Notes: a model not told the origin generated them from the letters alone. Positions 1-8,363 are shown, counted from the stretch's first letter. The stretch is DNA of 53,753 nt from Bacteroidota bacterium (GCA_021155905.1 JAJNBG010000038.1:1-53753); one strand, 5' to 3'. Made by a program: numbers and translations.

Positions 1-91
1 GGGTGCAAATATAGTTTTATCACTTATATAATGCAAATTAATTTGGCTCTGAAAATTAGATAGTTAGCAATTATTTCATTTAATTAATTCG

Positions 92-99
92 TATTTTTG
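92..99 (+). promoter_or_regulatory. Bacteroidota -7 element TATTTTTG
   Basis: TATTTTTG matches the TAnnTTTG -7 consensus and ends 8 nt before the ATG at 108, which implies a leader of only a few bases. No TTG is visible at the -33 spacing. Confidence 0.45.
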
Positions 100-107
100 G
101 GATTGCC

Positions 108-2336
108 ATGAAGCACTTTAAATTTTTAATCTTTTTCGTCTTATCAACAGGTTTTTATTATGCCCAGGTAAATATGTACCGGGATACCATTCCTGTATAT
201 GAATCCGGTGTTAAATTAAAAATGCCCTGGGCCGGTGGTCTGAACTTTAGTTCATTTACACAAATCGATCTTAATTCTGATGGTAAAAAAGATATTGTAG
301 GCTATGATAAAATTTCAGGCTCAGGTGGACGGTTAAGAGCCTATTTGAATGCCGGTGGTACCGGGGAAGCAACTTATCTGCATGCTTATAATTACCAGGA
401 ACAGCTTCCTTTTGTTGCAGAATGGGCTTTGTTTTTTGACTATAACAATGATGGAAAGGCAGATATTTTTACCTACGCCGTCGGCGGAATAAAAGTGTTT
501 AAGAATACCAGCGCGGGTTCTAATCTTGGTTTTGTTTTAGAGAAGTCCTTATTGATGAGTGATTACAACCCGGGTGGCTTACCAAGTGTTTCTAATTTGT
601 ATTGTAATGCAGTAGCGTTACCCGGCATTGCCGATATTGATAATGATGGAGACCTGGATATTTTAAGTTTTTCGGTCTTTGGAATACAAATAGAATATCA
701 TAAGAATATGAGCCAGGAATTATACGGACATTCCGATAGTTTGGTATTTGATATGGTGGATGATTGCTGGGGAGATATTAAAGAAAACAACTGTACCGTA
801 GATTTGAATAATTGCCCTTTTATGAGAATGTATCAGGGCATTGTAAAGGATAGTATCAATAAGGTTTTGCATTCCGGTTCCTGTATTATGTGTTTTGATA
901 GAAACGGGGATGGTGACCTGGAACTGATCATGGGAGATATTTCCTGCAGCTCGGTTTTTTTCGTGGAGAATGAAGGAGATTCTTCCAATGCACATATGGG
1001 AGACAGTACTGCTTTGTATCCCAATTATCCGGATAAAGCGAGTACCACACCTATTAAATTAAATTCATTCCCCTGTACTTTTCATTTGGATGTAAATAAT
1101 GATGGATTTAAGGATTTGGTAGCCAGTCCAAATGCCATAGCAGGTTCCGAAAATTATCAGAGTGTCTGGTATTATCAGAATGCCTCCACCACGTCAACCA
1201 TAAGTTTCGTTTTTCAGAAGAAAAATTTTTTACAGGAAGATATGATGGAATTTGGAGAAGGAGCTTATCCCGTATTATTTGATGCCGATGCTGATGGCAA
1301 GAAAGACCTGATTGTTGGGAACCTGGGATATTATAACGGTAGCACAAACAAGTCAAAACTGGCTTACTACAAAAACATTGGTTCAACCTCATCTCCATCT
1401 TTTTCATTAATCACCAGAGACTACCAGTCACTTTCGGCATTCAATATTTTTTCGATGGCACCTACCTTTGGAGATCTGGATAATGATGGAGATAAGGATA
1501 TGATTATCGGAGATATCGATGGCAGGTTACATTACTTTGAGAACACGGGCGGGGCGGGGAACCCTGCGCTGTTTAATAATCATGTGTCCGGTTACCAGGG
1601 AATTGATGCCGGTACCTTTGTGTACGCGCAATTATTTGATGTGGATAAAAACGGAACCCTTGATCTGGTGACAGGTTCTCAAAACGGAAAAATTGAATTT
1701 AGAAAAAATACAGGAACAGTTTCTTCACCTGCTTTTAGTTTGCAGAGCACTTCTTTTGGCGGGGTTAATGTGAAGCAGTCAGGGTGGGTAACCGGGTACA
1801 GCATGCCTCATATGTTTAATGACGGAGGAACTACAAAATTAATCGTTGGAAGTGAGATGGGGAATTTATACCTGTACGATAACATTGATGGTAATTTAAC
1901 CGGAAGTTTTAACAGGGTAGACACCACTTTGTTCGATATTAACGAAGGACCACGATGTGCGCCATTTTTTGAAGACATCACCGGTGATGGAAAACGTGAT
2001 TTGTTCCTGGGGAATTACGCCGGTGGTTTGGCGTTTTTTAATTCAACAAACGTCAATGCGGTTAGTGTTGAAGAATTGTTTAATGAGGAAGATGTTTTAA
2101 TTTATCCAAATCCTGCGTCAGGAACTATATATATTTCAATCAACGATCATTCCTATTCGGAAGTAACGATTCGTTGTTTTGATATATTAGGTAAAGAAAT
2201 GTTTCAGAAAACTACCTATAATAAAACGATCTCTATGGATGTTTCTGAATATGGCAAAGGGATATACTTCGTTCAATTGCAGACTAATGATGAGAATCAG
2301 TTGAACGTGATTACGAAGAAAGTGGTTGTGCAGTAA
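108..2336 (+). CDS. Secreted FG-GAP/VCBS repeat protein with T9SS type A sorting domain
   Basis: A 742-residue predicted surface or secreted protein. An N-terminal signal peptide of about 20 residues ends in YYAQ. The body carries at least nine calcium-loop motifs of the type DxNxDGxxD (for example DLNSDGKKD near residue 54, DIDNDGDLD near 176, DLDNDGDKD near 456), the hallmark of FG-GAP/VCBS beta-propeller blades. The last 80 residues start with IYPNPASG and end in KKVVVQ, a classical T9SS type A C-terminal domain, so the mature protein is likely anchored or released at the outer membrane. The likely role is adhesion or ligand binding; the ligand cannot be told from sequence. It is monocistronic, convergent with the peptide transporter genes downstream. 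Confidence 0.88.
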   Translation: MKHFKFLIFFVLSTGFYYAQVNMYRDTIPVYESGVKLKMPWAGGLNFSSFTQIDLNSDGKKDIVGYDKISGSGGRLRAYLNAGGTGEATYLHAYNYQEQLPFVAEWALFFDYNNDGKADIFTYAVGGIKVFKNTSAGSNLGFVLEKSLLMSDYNPGGLPSVSNLYCNAVALPGIADIDNDGDLDILSFSVFGIQIEYHKNMSQELYGHSDSLVFDMVDDCWGDIKENNCTVDLNNCPFMRMYQGIVKDSINKVLHSGSCIMCFDRNGDGDLELIMGDISCSSVFFVENEGDSSNAHMGDSTALYPNYPDKASTTPIKLNSFPCTFHLDVNNDGFKDLVASPNAIAGSENYQSVWYYQNASTTSTISFVFQKKNFLQEDMMEFGEGAYPVLFDADADGKKDLIVGNLGYYNGSTNKSKLAYYKNIGSTSSPSFSLITRDYQSLSAFNIFSMAPTFGDLDNDGDKDMIIGDIDGRLHYFENTGGAGNPALFNNHVSGYQGIDAGTFVYAQLFDVDKNGTLDLVTGSQNGKIEFRKNTGTVSSPAFSLQSTSFGGVNVKQSGWVTGYSMPHMFNDGGTTKLIVGSEMGNLYLYDNIDGNLTGSFNRVDTTLFDINEGPRCAPFFEDITGDGKRDLFLGNYAGGLAFFNSTNVNAVSVEELFNEEDVLIYPNPASGTIYISINDHSYSEVTIRCFDILGKEMFQKTTYNKTISMDVSEYGKGIYFVQLQTNDENQLNVITKKVVVQ

Positions 2337-2383
2337 TTTTCACATCTGCTCGATTTTAATAATTAAGAAAAGGCGACTGATAG

Positions 2384-3664
2384 CTATTTTATTTTCGATA
2401 TTTCCACTGCAATTTTATTATAAACAAAAATCAACGTAAACACGCAAAGGCCAGGAAATACGACAAGCCACCAGGCAGAGAAATGATCCCGCGCTTCATT
2501 GAGCAAACTGCCCCAGGTAATTATATCCAGTGGAACGCCAACCCCAATAAAAGACAGGGAAGCTTCAATTAAGACTGCGCCGGCCAGTCCAAAAACAACC
2601 TGTACTAATATTACCGGCAGCACATTTGGCAGGATGTGCCTGGCAATGATCCGGTAATAACCCAAGCCAATCGCTTTGCAGGAAGTTACATAATCCAGTT
2701 GTTTGGCTTTCATATATTCTGCCCGGGTAATTCTTGCGATACCTGTCCAGCTTAAAAAACCAATAATAACAATCAGTAAACTAAAAGAAGGTTTAGTGAT
2801 GGCCGACATGGCAATGATCAATAATAAGGTTGGAATGGAATTCAAAATTTCAATGAGCCGCATGACAATGGTATCAATGGGAAAGTTTATTTTATGATCA
2901 ATGTTGAATTTTTTATCAATCCATTTTCCAAGCCATAAAAATATTACGGTGTTTTGAATAACTAAATAAATGGTAAACATGACCTGATAGATGAGCCATA
3001 TTCCGCCGGATTGAAATCCTTCAGATAGTTTATCGGCCCGAATGATAAAACATAAAAAATAATTAAAGAAAGTAACAAGAATTAAAAAAATAATCTGGAA
3101 GACGCCAATCTTTAATGTATTATTTTGAAAATATCCCGCAGAAGCACCGAAAACAATTCCCAATAATGAAGCAATGAGCATGCTGAAAATGCCAACGCTT
3201 AAAGATATTTTTGTGCCGTGAACCAGGCAGGATAGTACATCGTTGCCGTTTTGCGTTGTCCCCAGCCAATGCCTGAATTTATAAGGCAATGCTTTCATCT
3301 CACCATTCTTTAAAGTCATGGTTTGACTATCGAAAGGACTTTTTCTTGGGGCGTTGTCGGCATCAATTGAATTAGGCGAGTAGGCACAGGGAGGGAAAAA
3401 ACTGAATTCGGTTTCCAATGTCTTCCATCCTTTTGCCATGTTATAATTGATGCTTTCGCTTCCAATAAAGATCAGGTTCTTAGAAGAGAAAACCGGGAAA
3501 AGCCATTCACCTTTGTATTTACATATCAATGGTCTGTCGTTTGCTAATACCGGTGCAAGGATTGCAATTACTATAAAAGCAAAAAACACTTTTATACACC
3601 GTCTCATAATCCTGTTTTTGGACAGGATGTCGTTGAACGTGATGTATGTTTGTTTTAATTTCAT
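2384..3664 (-). CDS. oppC: Oligopeptide ABC transporter permease, OppC/DppC type, enlarged
   Basis: The second inner-membrane permease of a peptide importer. The C-terminal half has the binding-protein-dependent transport fold, including the EAA-like loop (ITRAEYMKAKQLDYVTSCKA, then GLGYYRIIARHILPNVLP) that contacts the ATPase. At 426 residues it is longer than the roughly 300 usual for OppC. A periplasmic stretch follows the first membrane helix (residues about 50-130), and about 75 hydrophobic residues (about 185-255) are inserted inside the permease domain, adding roughly two membrane helices. It is the last gene of the oppA-oppB-oppC run, 20 bp after oppB. The ATPase genes oppD/oppF are not in the window. 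Confidence 0.88.
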   Translation of the reverse strand: MKLKQTYITFNDILSKNRIMRRCIKVFFAFIVIAILAPVLANDRPLICKYKGEWLFPVFSSKNLIFIGSESINYNMAKGWKTLETEFSFFPPCAYSPNSIDADNAPRKSPFDSQTMTLKNGEMKALPYKFRHWLGTTQNGNDVLSCLVHGTKISLSVGIFSMLIASLLGIVFGASAGYFQNNTLKIGVFQIIFLILVTFFNYFLCFIIRADKLSEGFQSGGIWLIYQVMFTIYLVIQNTVIFLWLGKWIDKKFNIDHKINFPIDTIVMRLIEILNSIPTLLLIIAMSAITKPSFSLLIVIIGFLSWTGIARITRAEYMKAKQLDYVTSCKAIGLGYYRIIARHILPNVLPVILVQVVFGLAGAVLIEASLSFIGVGVPLDIITWGSLLNEARDHFSAWWLVVFPGLCVFTLIFVYNKIAVEISKIK

Positions 3665-3684
3665 TTTAATTACAGCCGGTATAT

Positions 3685-4854
3685 TTAATAGGTTCTGATT
3701 CTTGGGTCTACCCAGGCATATAAAATATCGGCCAGTAAATAACTGAAAATGGTCAACACAGATGATAAGGTGATCACTGCAATAACGACGGGATAATCAT
3801 GTGAAATGATGGCTCTGACCGTTTCCAGGCCCATTCCCGGAATCGTGAAGATACTTTCTATGATTACAGAGCCGCCAACCACCCCCGGAAAAACAGATGA
3901 GAAAACGGTGATCAGGGGTAGAGCTGAATTCTTTAATGCATGCTTCCATAAGATAGTTTTTTCACTTAGTCCTTTTGCTTTGGCCGTTTTAATATAATCC
4001 AATCCTAACTGCTCAGTTATGGAAGTGGCCGTTAGCCGTGAAATAAACGCAAGGGAAGCATAGGTGTAACATATCAAAGGAAGTATCATGTAGGGCAGGG
4101 AATCGCATATTTTCGTAAATAAGGACGACTGGTCATCATAGCCTTCAATGGGTTTGATTCCGGAAGGTGGAAATACAGATAATACATCCGGATTGGCAAA
4201 CAGCATTAACAATAAAACGCCCATAAAAAAAGAAGGCATGGAATACAATAAAAATAAAACGAATTGTGATATTTTGCTGAAACGGCTTTCAGGATCTTTT
4301 GCCATCCTGATACCAATAGGAATACTGATGACATAGGCTAAAAGGATACTGAGAATGGAAAAAGTCAGGGACCAAATCAATTTATCTTTTAAAATAACTA
4401 TGACCGGTTCCTTTTTTGAAATGGACATGCCAAAATCTCCCCGGACGATACCATTGGAATTGTTACCTCCAAAAAGCCAACGATGATATTGGTTGTGAAA
4501 TCCATACCAGGTAATTTTAGGAATATAGTTTTTGAAACCACCGTTTATTTTCAAATCAGCTTTGAGTTTTTTTAACTGAGCTTCGTCCGTAATTTTATAA
4601 AGTGTATCCGGCTCTGATAATCTTTGAACTGAAAAATAAAACAGTGGCAGATCGAGTCCTAATTGTTTGCTCCAGTATTTTTTTTGTATTTCAAGGTCTT
4701 TGATTGATTGCATGCTCCCTCCTGAATTCGATGAAAGAACAAGACTATTGACAGGATCTCCCGGGGCGTTGGCGAGTAAAACAAATCCAATGATAGTGAC
4801 AGCAAACAGAGTAGGTATGAACCAAAAAAATCGTTTCAGGGCATACCTCCACAT
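3685..4854 (-). CDS. oppB: Oligopeptide ABC transporter permease, OppB/DppB type
   Basis: The first permease of the peptide importer, 389 residues. It opens with the family signature of an N-terminal membrane helix (RFFWFIPTLFAVTIIGFVLL) followed by the APGDPV motif. The EAA loop reads DYIKTAKAKGLSEKTILWKH and the family motif VVGGSVIIESIFTIPGMG follows. Between the first helix and the GDFGMS motif lies a periplasmic insertion of about 50 residues (LSEPDTLYKI... to IVRGDFG) that ordinary OppB lacks. The start codon is one base downstream of the oppA stop, so the two are surely cotranscribed. With oppA and oppC it forms the substrate-binding and membrane part of the importer. Confidence 0.9.
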   Translation of the reverse strand: MWRYALKRFFWFIPTLFAVTIIGFVLLANAPGDPVNSLVLSSNSGGSMQSIKDLEIQKKYWSKQLGLDLPLFYFSVQRLSEPDTLYKITDEAQLKKLKADLKINGGFKNYIPKITWYGFHNQYHRWLFGGNNSNGIVRGDFGMSISKKEPVIVILKDKLIWSLTFSILSILLAYVISIPIGIRMAKDPESRFSKISQFVLFLLYSMPSFFMGVLLLMLFANPDVLSVFPPSGIKPIEGYDDQSSLFTKICDSLPYMILPLICYTYASLAFISRLTATSITEQLGLDYIKTAKAKGLSEKTILWKHALKNSALPLITVFSSVFPGVVGGSVIIESIFTIPGMGLETVRAIISHDYPVVIAVITLSSVLTIFSYLLADILYAWVDPRIRTY

Positions 4855-4855
4855 A

Positions 4856-6583
4856 CTAGTCCTTTAGCTTTAACGTGTTTAATAACACACCGGGATATTC
4901 CGTATAAATTTCCAAGTTATCCCATTTTTTGCTGACAATAACCCGGCGCGTCTGGGTAAACATAAAAATATAGGGCTGTTCATCGTACACCAATTGCTGA
5001 AAGCGTTTGGATAATTCAATCCGTTTTGGTTCATTGATACATGTATTGATACTATCGATCAAGGCATCCGACTGAGGAGTTCCAAAACCGGTAAAATTTA
5101 AGCCATGGTTGGTCCATGAGGAGGAATGCCATAATTGTGAAAAATCTTCCGGTGGGGCACTGCTTTGCCATGCTCCGATAATCATATCAAAATCATGTCC
5201 TGTCGCTGCACCAAAGAACCCGTTATAATCCAGTGGATTCAGCATGGCGTAAATTCCTGCTTTGCCCATGCTTTCCGATAACTGTTTGCCAAGGTCTTCC
5301 CATACCTTGGAGCCTTTTATGAAATTGATATTGAATTCCATTTTCACTTTTTCGCCGTCAACCATTTTATCCCTGATGTTATCATTGTCTGTGTCTGTCC
5401 AGCCAGCTTCATCGAGGATGTCTTTTGCCGCCTCCACATCAAACGCAATCGGGGATAACGCCGTGTTAAAATCAGGCTTATTAGGTGAAATAGGGCCGAT
5501 TACACGCTTGTTATGATTTTCATACAATGTCTTGTTGATCTGCTCATAAGGAGTCAGCATGGCCATTGCTTTTCTCACATCCGGATCCGTAAATAGTTTC
5601 TTATGTTTCTGGCCGTCCGGTTTCATGTTCATCGCTACGTAGGTATAATTGTAAGTGTCGGCTAATTTCAGCAGATAATTTTTCTTGAAATTTTCGTCTT
5701 TCGATAACTCGCTGAACGAGGCATAATCGATTACGGTTGACACATCAATCAATCCGTTTTTTAATTCGAGAAGGGCAGAGGCATTATTGCTGTTTAATTT
5801 TAAAATTATTTTATCCGGGTTTGCCTGGCAGTACCAGTCATTCTTACAGTTGCCCGACCAATGATCTTTCTTTTTTTCTAAAGTGATACTTACACCTTTG
5901 TCCCATTTTGTAATTTTATAAGGTCCTCCGCCATTCATGAATTGTGGATCTGTAGAATATTTTGAACTATTGAATTCATCGGCCCATTTTTTCACATCCG
6001 GTTTTGTCTGTAGGAAAACAGAATCTGTAAGTTGTGCGTTTTTATATTTTGACAGCGTTTTAGATTTATCATAGAAGGCTTCCTGAAGGATCGGAAAATC
6101 CGTCCAGAACCACGTATTTAAAATATAAGGGCGTTTCATGATCACCGTAAACTTCCTGATATCATTCGGATCTTCTTCAATATCCAGGATATTTTCCCAG
6201 TAAGGTTTGAAACCGGGATTGTTGGTATATAAACATTTACTGGCTTTTGCCGTAAACAAAATATCCCGGGCAGTGATTGGTGTACCATCATCCCAGGTCA
6301 TATTGTTTTTTAATTCATAATTATAGTTCAGTCCATCAAGCGACACAACGGGCAGAGCTTTCACCAAACATGGTAATAATTCACCTGTTTTATAGTTCAC
6401 ACGAAGCAGGCTAAGATTTGTGTAAAGGTTTATTTCTGCCCTTACTGCTGAAGCGCCATTAGTGGGATGCATATCTTCCGGCTCACTCATTAAATGAACC
6501 ACTAAAACATTACTTTGAGTTTTTTTGCAACTACTTGACAGTGCAATCAATAGAACGGAAAGAAAATACAATACAGGCTTCAT
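4856..6583 (-). CDS. oppA: Peptide-binding lipoprotein, SBP family 5 (OppA/DppA)
   Basis: Extracytoplasmic solute-binding protein of the peptide importer, 575 residues. The signal peptide ends in a lipobox (LSSSC, Cys19), so it is a lipoprotein. The family 5 pattern is present: SEPEDMHPTNG near the start, the lobe I signature LKNNMTWDDGTPITARDILF (about residues 92-111), NGGGPYKITKWDKG near 215, and a C-terminal region with a predicted peptide site. It is the first gene of the oppABC run, and the region upstream contains tRNA-Ser in the opposite orientation. Substrate specificity (peptides, nickel or glycosides) cannot be decided, although peptides are most common for this permease pairing. 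Confidence 0.9.
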   Translation of the reverse strand: MKPVLYFLSVLLIALSSSCKKTQSNVLVVHLMSEPEDMHPTNGASAVRAEINLYTNLSLLRVNYKTGELLPCLVKALPVVSLDGLNYNYELKNNMTWDDGTPITARDILFTAKASKCLYTNNPGFKPYWENILDIEEDPNDIRKFTVIMKRPYILNTWFWTDFPILQEAFYDKSKTLSKYKNAQLTDSVFLQTKPDVKKWADEFNSSKYSTDPQFMNGGGPYKITKWDKGVSITLEKKKDHWSGNCKNDWYCQANPDKIILKLNSNNASALLELKNGLIDVSTVIDYASFSELSKDENFKKNYLLKLADTYNYTYVAMNMKPDGQKHKKLFTDPDVRKAMAMLTPYEQINKTLYENHNKRVIGPISPNKPDFNTALSPIAFDVEAAKDILDEAGWTDTDNDNIRDKMVDGEKVKMEFNINFIKGSKVWEDLGKQLSESMGKAGIYAMLNPLDYNGFFGAATGHDFDMIIGAWQSSAPPEDFSQLWHSSSWTNHGLNFTGFGTPQSDALIDSINTCINEPKRIELSKRFQQLVYDEQPYIFMFTQTRRVIVSKKWDNLEIYTEYPGVLLNTLKLKD

Positions 6584-6653
6584 ATACTAAATTAGAAAAA
6601 CAAGGTATGAAAATTATTTTTTTGTTTAACTTTTAATAATTTAAAATATTTCA

Positions 6654-6661
6654 TACATTTA
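6654..6661 (+). promoter_or_regulatory. Probable tRNA-Ser -7 element
   Basis: TACATTTA matches TAnnTTTG in seven of eight positions and lies 23 nt before the tRNA 5' end. A TTTG at 6621-6624 is farther upstream than the usual spacing. Confidence 0.35.
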
Positions 6662-6684
6662 CAACCTCTTAATTAATAAGAGTT

Positions 6685-6771
6685 GGAGAGATGCCTGAGA
6701 GGCCGAAAGGACATGTTTGCTAAACATGCGTACGGGTAACCGTACCGAGGGTTCGAATCCCTCTTTCTCCG
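6685..6771 (+). tRNA. tRNA-Ser (anticodon GCU)
   Basis: A class II tRNA of 87 nt. The acceptor stem GGAGAGA pairs with TTTCTCC (6764-6770, one G.U pair). The anticodon loop TTGCTAA is closed by ACATGT/ACATGC and gives anticodon GCT, which reads AGC/AGU serine codons. The long variable arm GTACGGGTAACCGTAC is typical of tRNA-Ser. The T arm is GAGGG-TTCGAAT-CCCTC. No CCA is encoded. Its 3' 17 bases recur 108 bp downstream. Confidence 0.97.
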
Positions 6772-6772
6772 C
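6756..6772 (+). repeat. Copy 1 of tRNA-tail repeat (inside tRNA-Ser)
   Basis: The T-arm/acceptor 3' end of tRNA-Ser. These 17 bases are repeated without mismatch at 6864-6880 and, more degenerate, at 7050, 8663 and 8760. Confidence 0.85.
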
Positions 6773-6833
6773 CTTTCAGATTAGCGGAAATGAAATAAAA
6801 AAAGGACTGCACAGCAGGACTATTTTGCATTGT

Positions 6834-6880
6834 GACTCCGGGAGTCAGGGGATCAGCGCAGCTAATCCCTCTTTCTCCGC
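6834..6880 (+). repeat. Copy 2 of tRNA-tail repeat with hairpins
   Basis: It starts with a hairpin (GACTC-CGG-GAGTC, 6834-6846). A stem GGGAT (6849-6853) / ATCCC (6865-6869) follows, and then the exact 17-base tRNA-Ser tail. After both this copy and the tRNA itself comes a similar sequence, (A)AATGAAATAA. Confidence 0.75.
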
Positions 6881-6893
6881 TGATAAAATGAAA

Positions 6894-6917
6894 TAAGTCC
6901 CGCTTTTGCGGGACTTT
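6894..6917 (+). terminator. Rho-independent terminator after tRNA-Ser region
   Basis: AAGTCCCGC-TTT-TGCGGGACTT hairpin followed by TTTTAC. It probably ends the tRNA-Ser transcript. Confidence 0.75.
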
Positions 6918-7017
6918 TACTTTTCCGAAAAGATCTGAAAGCATTTTCGCTTTCAAGAGCTTGCAGGAAAAGGAAAATAAACGCAGGTAGCTAAGTTTCT
7001 TGTTCAATTTTCAAGAT

Positions 7018-7064
7018 GGGAGTGAAGGGATCATGAGCGAAGCGAACTAATCTCAATTCTCTGC
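7018..7064 (+). repeat. Copy 3 of tRNA-tail repeat, degenerate
   Basis: It aligns with copy 2: GGGAGTGAAGGGATCA, then GCGAAGCGAACTAATC, then TTCTCTGC. The stem GGGAT (7027-7031) / ATCTC (7050-7054) is kept through a G.U pair. Confidence 0.55.
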
Positions 7065-7213
7065 TCATTTGTGCAGCAAAAATTAAGCATCACTTTTGCT
7101 AAGACAAGATCCTGATGAAAAAACATCATTTCTAGCTATTTCTTTATTGTCTTTATCGGTTTTAACTCCTTATATTTTTTATTTGATATAGTTTTAGTAT
7201 AAATATCCAAATT

Positions 7214-7399
7214 ATGAAACAATTAAATAAAATAGGCAACGTTTTTATTCTTCAAATTACAAACGTGTCCGAATGTGCCCACCGTCAGGTAAGAATAATC
7301 AATGATTCCGGCGACAAAGTATGCCTTCATTGTGGAAAAAAGATCCATGATCCTTTGTACGCAGGTATTTTAAGCAACGACATGATTTATGTAGCCTGA
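7214..7399 (+). CDS. Small hypothetical protein with C/H-C-x2-C zinc-knuckle-like motif
   Basis: A 61-residue ORF I cannot assign to a family. It contains ECAHRQ (Cys and His at about residues 21-23) and VCLHCGKK (Cys37-x2-Cys40), spaced as in a small zinc-binding knuckle. The N-terminal part alternates hydrophobic residues as in a beta hairpin. It has no signal peptide and no membrane segment. The start is an ATG in an AT-rich stretch with a weak -7-like TAGTTTTA upstream. A terminator follows at 7496. In favour of being real are the ordered Cys/His pattern, the ATG and the free intergenic location; against are its small size and the absence of a recognisable ribosome binding site. Confidence 0.5.
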   Translation: MKQLNKIGNVFILQITNVSECAHRQVRIINDSGDKVCLHCGKKIHDPLYAGILSNDMIYVA

Positions 7400-7495
7400 A
7401 AAATACTTCCTAAGGTATATAATCAAAAATGTAATGTTTTCTAATTAATAGGATATATTCGAACATATTTAAATTTGTTTGTTAAGTTTAGCATG

Positions 7496-7519
7496 AAAGC
7501 CCTTTAAAAAGGGCTTTTT
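7496..7519 (+). terminator. Rho-independent terminator
   Basis: AAAGCCC-TTTAAAAA-GGGCTTTTT hairpin with T-run, about 97 bp after the 61-codon ORF. A TACATTTG (-7-like) follows immediately at 7530-7537. Confidence 0.75.
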
Positions 7520-7540
7520 GTTTTTGTAATACATTTGCAC

Positions 7541-7775
7541 TTGTGCCCTATGAAAAGAACCATTTGCTCAAAAGAGGAACCGAGGCTTTAAAGCTTTTTC
7601 AATCAGGAAAAGTAATGGAGCGTCAGTTTTAACTAAGGATTAGCGCTTTAGTTGAAAGATAGCAGCAGATAGTAATTTAACTGGCCTTTTCATTACTTTT
7701 ACTCTTGTCGATGGGTCTGCTTTTGCTACCCTCAGACCTCAAACTAAAAGGTCAGGGCGTAAGTATTGGCCTTTA
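7541..7775 (+). ncRNA. Candidate structured RNA or structured 3' region, strand uncertain
   Basis: No ORF is visible, but several inverted repeats nest or alternate. AAAAGTAATG (7608-7617) pairs with CATTACTTTT (7691-7700). TTTTAACTAA (7627-7636) pairs with TTAGTTGAAA (7648-7657). GGTCTG (7714-7719) pairs with CAGACC (7733-7738). GACCT (7735-7739) pairs with AGGTC (7749-7753), which excludes the previous hairpin. AAAGGTCA (7747-7754) pairs with TGGCCTTT (7767-7774). A TAnnTTTG -7 match lies at 7530-7537. I recognise no signature of tmRNA, RNase P, SRP or 6S RNA. It could also be a decayed repeat or the 3' UTR of the convergent H-NOX gene. Confidence 0.35.
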
Positions 7776-7799
7776 AGAACGTTTAAAAAACAAATACGA

Positions 7800-8363
7800 T
7801 TATTTAAGACCAAACTCTACACGTATTTGAACCCTTTCGTCATTAGGATCTGAGAGAGGAATTATATTGATTTTATCTGATTCATTATAGAACTTTGCTA
7901 TACCACGGATGATGCCAAGTGCCAGGGCGCTCATTCTCCTTTTTGAAAAATAATCGATCATCAAAACATCATCTCCTGTTTTTGTTACATTCAGGACAGG
8001 AGGGTTAGCAGTACTGTTTAAACGCCTCACGGTGCCATGCATGACACTTTCAGTATATAATAATACATCATATGTTTTCCATTCGGGCTTTAAATAAGAG
8101 GAATAAATACTCATCAGATCAGGCACAAGTTCTTCGCCGAATTTTTCCATCAGCTCTCCCGATGTGGATCCTGTTAACTCAGCGGCTGCCTGAAGAAAGT
8201 TATTTATATGAGAGATATCATAATTACTCGTGATATCAAATTGCATACTCCCATTGCCGGCACTCTCATTTAATTTTTCCCAGGATCCTTTTGGTAAACT
8301 CCGATCGATAAACTTTTTTAGTAAAAAAAAGATAGATCCATGAACTCTTGTACTTTCACTCAT
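7800..8363 (-). CDS. Orphan H-NOX (heme NO-binding) domain protein
   Basis: A stand-alone heme sensor of 187 residues. The C-terminal part has the H-NOX pattern: proximal heme ligand His109 in SVMHGTVRR, a conserved proline in ANPPVL (121-122), and the heme-propionate motif Y-x-S-x-R as Y138-F-S140-K-R142. The His to Tyr to Arg spacing equals that of the well-studied Thermoanaerobacter domain (His102, Tyr131, Ser133, Arg135). The distal Tyr that stabilises O2 there (Tyr140) corresponds here to Leu147, so NO rather than O2 binding is expected by inference. It has no membrane segment and no fused kinase or cyclase, and no H-NOX partner gene (histidine kinase, GGDEF, H-NOX-associated kinase) lies nearby. 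Flanked by non-coding DNA on both sides. Confidence 0.85.
   Translation of the reverse strand: MSESTRVHGSIFFLLKKFIDRSLPKGSWEKLNESAGNGSMQFDITSNYDISHINNFLQAAAELTGSTSGELMEKFGEELVPDLMSIYSSYLKPEWKTYDVLLYTESVMHGTVRRLNSTANPPVLNVTKTGDDVLMIDYFSKRRMSALALGIIRGIAKFYNESDKINIIPLSDPNDERVQIRVEFGLK

Noticed and set aside
6756..6880. attL/attR pair of an integrated element at tRNA-Ser
   Set aside because: The exact copies are only 108 bp apart, with no integrase, and further degenerate copies lie outside. This argues for a repeat family rather than a simple island.
6720..7007. A 95-codon minus-strand ORF ending in GGERGIRTLGTVTRTHV
   Set aside because: It is antisense to tRNA-Ser and to repeat copy 2. GERGIRTL-type peptides are a well-known artefact of translating the reverse strand of tRNA-Ser genes.
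7541..7775. tmRNA, RNase P RNA, SRP RNA or 6S RNA
   Set aside because: I looked on both strands for the tmRNA 5' end, the RNase P CR-I sequence and the SRP tetraloop region and saw none.
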